Assembly: GCF_036588685.1 (NCBI RefSeq)
Contig: NC_086374.1
Coordinates: forward strand, 65,346,457 to 65,410,456
Direction of reading: 5' to 3'
Source: Mytilus trossulus
Taxonomy: Eukaryota > Mollusca > Bivalvia > Mytilida > Mytilidae
Length of the DNA stretch: 64,000 nt
Both the position numbers and the translations under genes were made by a program. The notes below the pieces were generated by a model that was given only the letters and a program-made list of their open reading frames with translations, ran no database searches and was not told the origin of the DNA. Positions within the stretch are counted from its first letter, which is position 1, and the number at the start of each line of letters is the position of its first letter. Positions 61,401-64,000 of this stretch are shown piece by piece.

Positions 61401-63378
61401 GCCTTCAACAAATCTTAGTGAGAACCCTTGTTTTGTGTCATCTGGTTTCACTTTGTGTGCCAGATGTTTTTATTTTAAAGGTTAGCCTTTATGCCCCATT
61501 TATGCCAATTATGGGCATTATGGTTTTTAGTCTGTGCATCTGTTTGTTCGTTCTCTGTTAGTTCGTCTGTCCGTCTGTCCCACTTCAGGTTAATGTTTTT
61601 GGTCGAGGTAGTTTTTGATGAAGTTAAAGTCCAATCAACTTGAGACTTAGTACTCATGTTCCCTATAATATGATCTTTCTAATATTAATGGCAAATTAGA
61701 AATTTTACCCCATTTTCACGGTCCACTGAACATAAAAAATGTGCAGATGGGGCATCAGTGTACTAGGGACACATTCTTGTTGAGTATATTACTAGTTGAT
61801 CATATGAATCCGATAAAAGAAACAAGACAAGCTAAAAGGGGAATGGGTGCATCATTTACTCATGGCACAGCTCTTTATTTCAAATAAATACTACTTGGTA
61901 GTCCTTAAAAAATGTTCTAAGTCTCGGGCATCTAATTGATTGCTAAAGGTCAGACTGCTGAGCCTAAAAATAACAACTTCTAATTATGTATATGTAACTA
62001 TTAAAATGATAAAGGAACAGTTGAAATTTTGGACCCCATTCTGTTCTTTATTTTGATAAGCAATATAAAGGCATGAGAAAGTTGATTAATATGAAAAAGG
62101 GGGGGGGGGGGGGTTTGAGATCTCTAAAAAACAGTTTTGCATTCCCACCCATTCATATTCCAAGCCAGGAGGAACCTTGTTACACTGCTACTTTTGCATA
62201 GGTACTTAAAATCTCTAGGTCAGGAAATTTACTTTTATGCCTCACCTACGATAGTGGAGGGGAAGTATGTTTTCTGGTCTGTGCGTCCGTTCGTTCGTCC
62301 GTTTGTCGGCCGTCTGTCCCACTTCAGGTTAAAGTTTTTGTTCAAGGTAATTTTTAATGAAGCTGAAGTCCAATCAACTTGAAACTTAGTACAAATCTTT
62401 CTTATATATGATCTTTCTAAATTTAAAGGCAAATTAGAATTTTGACCCAAATTCACAGTCCACTGAACATAGAAAATGAAAGTGCCAGTTTCAGGTTAAA
62501 GTTTTTGGTCAAGGTATTTTTTTATGAAGTTGAAGTCCAATCAACTTGAAACTTAATATGCATGATCTTTCGAATTTTAATTCCTATAATTAAAGTTTTG
62601 ACCCCAATTTCACGGTCCACTGAACATAAAAAGTGATAGTGTGAAGTTCAGGTTAAAGTTTTGGTTAAAGTTTTTAGTCACAGTAGTTTTCGATGAAGTT
62701 GAAACTTAGTACACATGTTCCCTATGATGTGATCTTTCTAATTTTAATTCCAAATTAAAGTTTTTACCCCAATTTCACAGTCCACTGAACATGGAAAATG
62801 ATTGTGCGAGTGTGGCATCCGTGTTCTTTGGACACATTCTTGTTTTAAGTCTGCATACAAGTCTATAGAAAAGTTGTACTTTGTTGAATAACTAGATTCT
62901 TGGTTTGCATATATATTATATATATATCAATGAGATCTATGACAAACTTGTATCCAATGAAAAATTATGAATCAACAGTAAAAATGTACAGGTCCTACAT
63001 TTTTGTAATATTTATTGTTGGACCAACTTATCATGCTATAGTAAATAACTAAGGGTTTTCTACCCCAGGCCCAGGACTAAATTTCATTAACTGTATTTGG
63101 TAAAACCTTTCAGAATTTTTGATCCTCAATGCTTTTCAAATTCTTACCCTTTGAACTTTTTTATTCAAGCTTCACTAATAAGTCTTTTTTGTAGACAAAA
63201 CATGAGTTTGGTGTACAACATTATAAGCCAGGTACATGTATCTTAGATGAATTTATTTTACAGTGATGACAGTATTACATTTGTTTTTCAGACAAATATT
63301 AGATACCAAGTATGGTTTGAAGAGATGGCAGATTGGAGAAGTGGCATCAAAGATAGGGCAGCTATATTATCACTATTA
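52416..63378 (+). CDS. SCAI: protein SCAI, first three coding exons (gene continues past window)
   Basis: SCAI (suppressor of cancer cell invasion) is a nuclear cofactor that binds MRTF-A/SRF and represses its target genes; vertebrate SCAI also works with 53BP1 in DNA-break repair. Exons seen: 52416-52522, 54995-55090 and 63292-63378, all GT-AG and all joined in phase 2. The translation starts MSATDLVPTMDENEKKVVNE, then FCHLLEKSKQLFNGLRDLPQ, YGHKQWQSYFGRTFDVYTKL, and RWQIGEVASKIGQLYYHYY. It is nearly identical to vertebrate SCAI over about 90 residues, which marks strong conservation. The start was chosen because it is the first in-frame ATG, with A at -3 and an upstream stop. About 97 codons lie in the window; the remainder lies to the right. 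Intron 2 (8.2 kb) is filled with repeats. Confidence 0.95.
52523..54994 (+). other. SCAI intron 1
   Basis: Holds the GCCCCAC element described separately. 53635-54994 shows no element that I can name. The minus-strand open frame at 53676-53858 is unsupported. Confidence 0.6.
52829..53632. mobile_element. ~0.8 kb inverted-repeat element built of GCCCCAC / GTGGGGC subrepeats
   Basis: The left part has GCCCCACTTTTTCACAAAC, CTTGCCCCACTTTC, CATCGCCCCACC and CTCGCCCCACTAAT. The right part (53437-53615) has the complementary GTGGGGCGAGTTGG, GTGGGGCGAGACTTG and CAGTGGGGCATTTTG. The outer ends (ATCACCCCAATGGCAAAACG and the complement of TTTTTGCCAGTGGGGCATTT) are inverted. The middle is AT-rich. A similar fragment lies at 50880-51070 (ACTGGCCCCATTGGCAAATC, GAAGTGGGGCAAGTTG). 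No protein is credible. Class unknown. Confidence 0.6.
55105..55800 (+). repeat. ~58 bp minisatellite (GTCATGCATG...TTGTCTCCCTTGT)
   Basis: About twelve imperfect units share GGTCATGCATG, GAGAGTGTACTTAAATTGTC and TCCCTTGTCAGAAGG. The units vary in length (about 48-62 bp) and fall into alternating subtypes (GGGATTATAATTAAATTG versus GAGAGTGTACTTAAATTG), suggesting a higher-order pattern. It begins 15 bp after the SCAI exon 2 donor. The open frame at 55256-55477 is an artefact of the array. Confidence 0.9.
55799..55830. mobile_element. truncated MITE end
   Basis: TTGTGGATTCGTTATTATTCGT resembles the terminal sequence of the MITE at 42107-42310. Only one end is present; it is cut by the start of the following tandem element. 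Confidence 0.5.
55828..57410 (+). repeat. ~169 bp tandem repeat element with AGGTCA direct repeats
   Basis: Opens with GTGGGCCCCACCTTTAGGCG and (GTCC)n (55870-55898), then about seven units of 168-171 bp. Each contains GTTTCAGTTGACAACCCC, GAAGATCGTGTCCGCTCCAT, CACCAGAGGGCGTGTCATGA and CTAGGTCAAAGGTCAAGGTC. The last two units are shorter and rejoin GTCTGTCGGTCTGTCCATCC. It closes near 57385-57405 with GACAGTGGGGCCCACAGAG. Open frames in it are artefacts. Confidence 0.88.
57411..59010. other. SCAI intron 2 segment, mostly unassigned
   Basis: Contains the small GC-rich MITE at 57810-57965 and a short (TA)n near 58276. No exon is evident; similarity to SCAI stops at exon 2 and resumes at 63292. 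Confidence 0.5.
57810..57965. mobile_element. ~155 bp GC-rich MITE
   Basis: Starts CAGTGGCGGATCCAGAAATT and ends with CCCCCCTCTAAATCTGCCTCTG, a degenerate inverted repeat. The interior has GGGGGCCCACTGACTGACC and a G-run (57927-57935). A single-ended relative is at about 4785-4835. Target duplication is not clear. Confidence 0.55.
59010..61115 (+). repeat. ~150-180 bp tandem repeat family (TGACCTTGACCTCATTTTCA units)
   Basis: About eleven diverged units share TGACCTTGACCTCATTTTCA, GTTAAGTTTTTGTGTTTTGG, AGGTCAACTATATT and TGTAAGGTGTACATGTC. Two subunits begin with a hairpin-like GAGCCTGCAACTTTTGTTGC...GAAAGTTCGACA (59018 and 59541), followed by a CpG-rich GATCCGACGGCTACGGTTGG segment in the second. 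A longer-period duplication is visible as AATAAAGCTTTATA with GGACTATCAAC at about 60560 and 61022. It lies wholly in SCAI intron 2. Open frames in it are not genes. Confidence 0.85.
61455..61790 (+). repeat. dispersed repeat, full-length-like copy
   Basis: GCCCCATTTATGCCAATTAT, (GTCC/GTCT) runs with CCCACTTCAGGTTAATG, GAAGTTAAAGTCCAATCAAC, CACGGTCCACTGAACAT and GGGGCATCAGTG, ending GGGACACATTCTTGTT. The same series occurs at 62236-62846 with internal duplication, and reversed in part at 46453-46560. Confidence 0.8.
62098..62114. repeat. G-run
   Basis: About sixteen consecutive G on the plus strand following an A-run, in SCAI intron 2. It could form a G-quadruplex, but this is not demonstrated. 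Confidence 0.85.
62236..62846 (+). repeat. dispersed repeat copy with three internal tandem units
   Basis: Same family as 61455-61790. The segment CTTCAGGTTAAAGTTTTTG...TCACGGTCCACTGAACAT is repeated about three times with a ~160-180 bp period. The (GTCC)-rich opening is at 62280-62320. The open frames on both strands at 62137-62456 are repeat artefacts. Confidence 0.8.
62935..62990. mobile_element. truncated MITE end (right-end type)
   Basis: TTGTATCCAATGAAAAATTA, then TGAATCAACAGTA, resembles the right terminus of the MITE at 42107-42310 with several changes. No partner end is found nearby. Confidence 0.4.
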
Positions 63379-63593
63379 GTGAGTATTTGTAAAGAGGGAT
63401 GCAAATAAGATATTATTTTTGCTGAAAATGTGTACAATTGTAAAGTTCATGTACTTGAAAAGTCAATCAAAAACCCAACAGTGACAGATTCTAAAATGAT
63501 CCAATGTTGAATCCTGAGTGATGGACACATTTAAAATTGAGAAGTTCCAAATATTTATATGTATCCATATACATAATATATGTTTACAATGAT

Positions 63594-63647
63594 AGATACC
63601 AAATGTTTTGTGTAAACATAATATGTATACACAAAACATTTGGTATC
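63594..63647. repeat. near-perfect hairpin in SCAI intron 3
   Basis: GATACCAAATGTTTTGTGTA is followed by a short AT-rich loop and then TACACAAAACATTTGGTATC, its exact reverse complement. It lies about 220 bp after SCAI exon 3. No other function is evident; the surrounding 63379-64000 shows no further exon. Confidence 0.85.
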
Positions 63648-64000
63648 ATGATAAAATGTTTCTTTAGATTAACCTCCAAATTTGACAATACATGTATATA
63701 TATACATCTGATTTAAACATGAAAATATAGCAAAAAAACTTCTTTCTCCTTCTTGTCCCTTTACTAAAACATGGACCAATTTACCCACTCCCCCCTATTT
63801 AAAGAAGATATGTTTTAAACTGCTAATTAATCACAGTAGGAGAAACATACATGCACTGCAGTGCTGGATGTCTTAAGAAAGTTGCTGCAATAGCTAATAC
63901 AATTACTAAATGTTATTGAACTGTTTTCTCCAACACCTACTCAACGAATTCTGGAAATTCCTGATTTTGTTTTGTAAATTTTGTTTTTGTCTATTTATGG

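Overview
This window is nuclear DNA from an invertebrate animal, most likely a marine bivalve of the mussel type. The base composition is AT-rich, the genes are split into small exons with GT-AG introns of 0.3 to 8 kb, two genes are clear animal orthologues (DHPS and SCAI), and most of the remaining DNA is dispersed repeats, MITEs, tandem arrays and decayed non-LTR retroposons of kinds I associate with mussels and oysters. The mussel assignment rests on recognising repeats, not on a search. There is no bacterial-style operon, CRISPR array or complete tRNA/rRNA gene.

Layout. 1-8.9 kb is a repeat zone: a 1.29 kb hAT-like element inserted beside a tRNA-like B box, a 167 bp hairpin element, a 5'-truncated LINE 3' end, and a second LINE whose reverse transcriptase is split by a ~0.9 kb palindromic array. 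8.9-30.8 kb holds one plus-strand gene of ten phase-compatible exons (510 codons from the first ATG) with no recognised orthologue. Its middle to C-terminal part resembles the DUF4347 fold but appears to lack the usual His and Cys. 30.8-43.0 kb has no convincing gene, only repeat families, several present in inverted copies. 43.0-50.2 kb is a complete deoxyhypusine synthase gene (minus strand, eight coding exons, 370 aa, catalytic Lys present), with a TIR element and a nested piggyBac-like MITE in intron 3. 52.4-64.0 kb is the 5' part of SCAI (plus strand, three exons seen, continuing past the window). Its 8.2 kb second intron is almost entirely tandem and dispersed repeats.

The genes. DHPS performs the first step of hypusine formation on eIF5A. 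SCAI is a nuclear cofactor that restrains MRTF/SRF transcription and also acts in DNA-break repair. They are divergent; the DHPS coding start lies 11 nt after a splice acceptor, so a noncoding DHPS first exon probably lies nearer to SCAI. The 510-aa gene has no evident functional link to either.

Most worth a second look: the possible DUF4347-like pseudoenzyme; six GTAAGT splice donors clustered in 176 bp at its exon 2 boundary; a pair of near-identical MITEs flanking 0.74 kb of other DNA, apparently inserted as one unit; the long palindromic array bounded by inverted copies of LINE sequence; and tandem arrays in SCAI intron 2 whose every unit carries nuclear-receptor-type half-sites.
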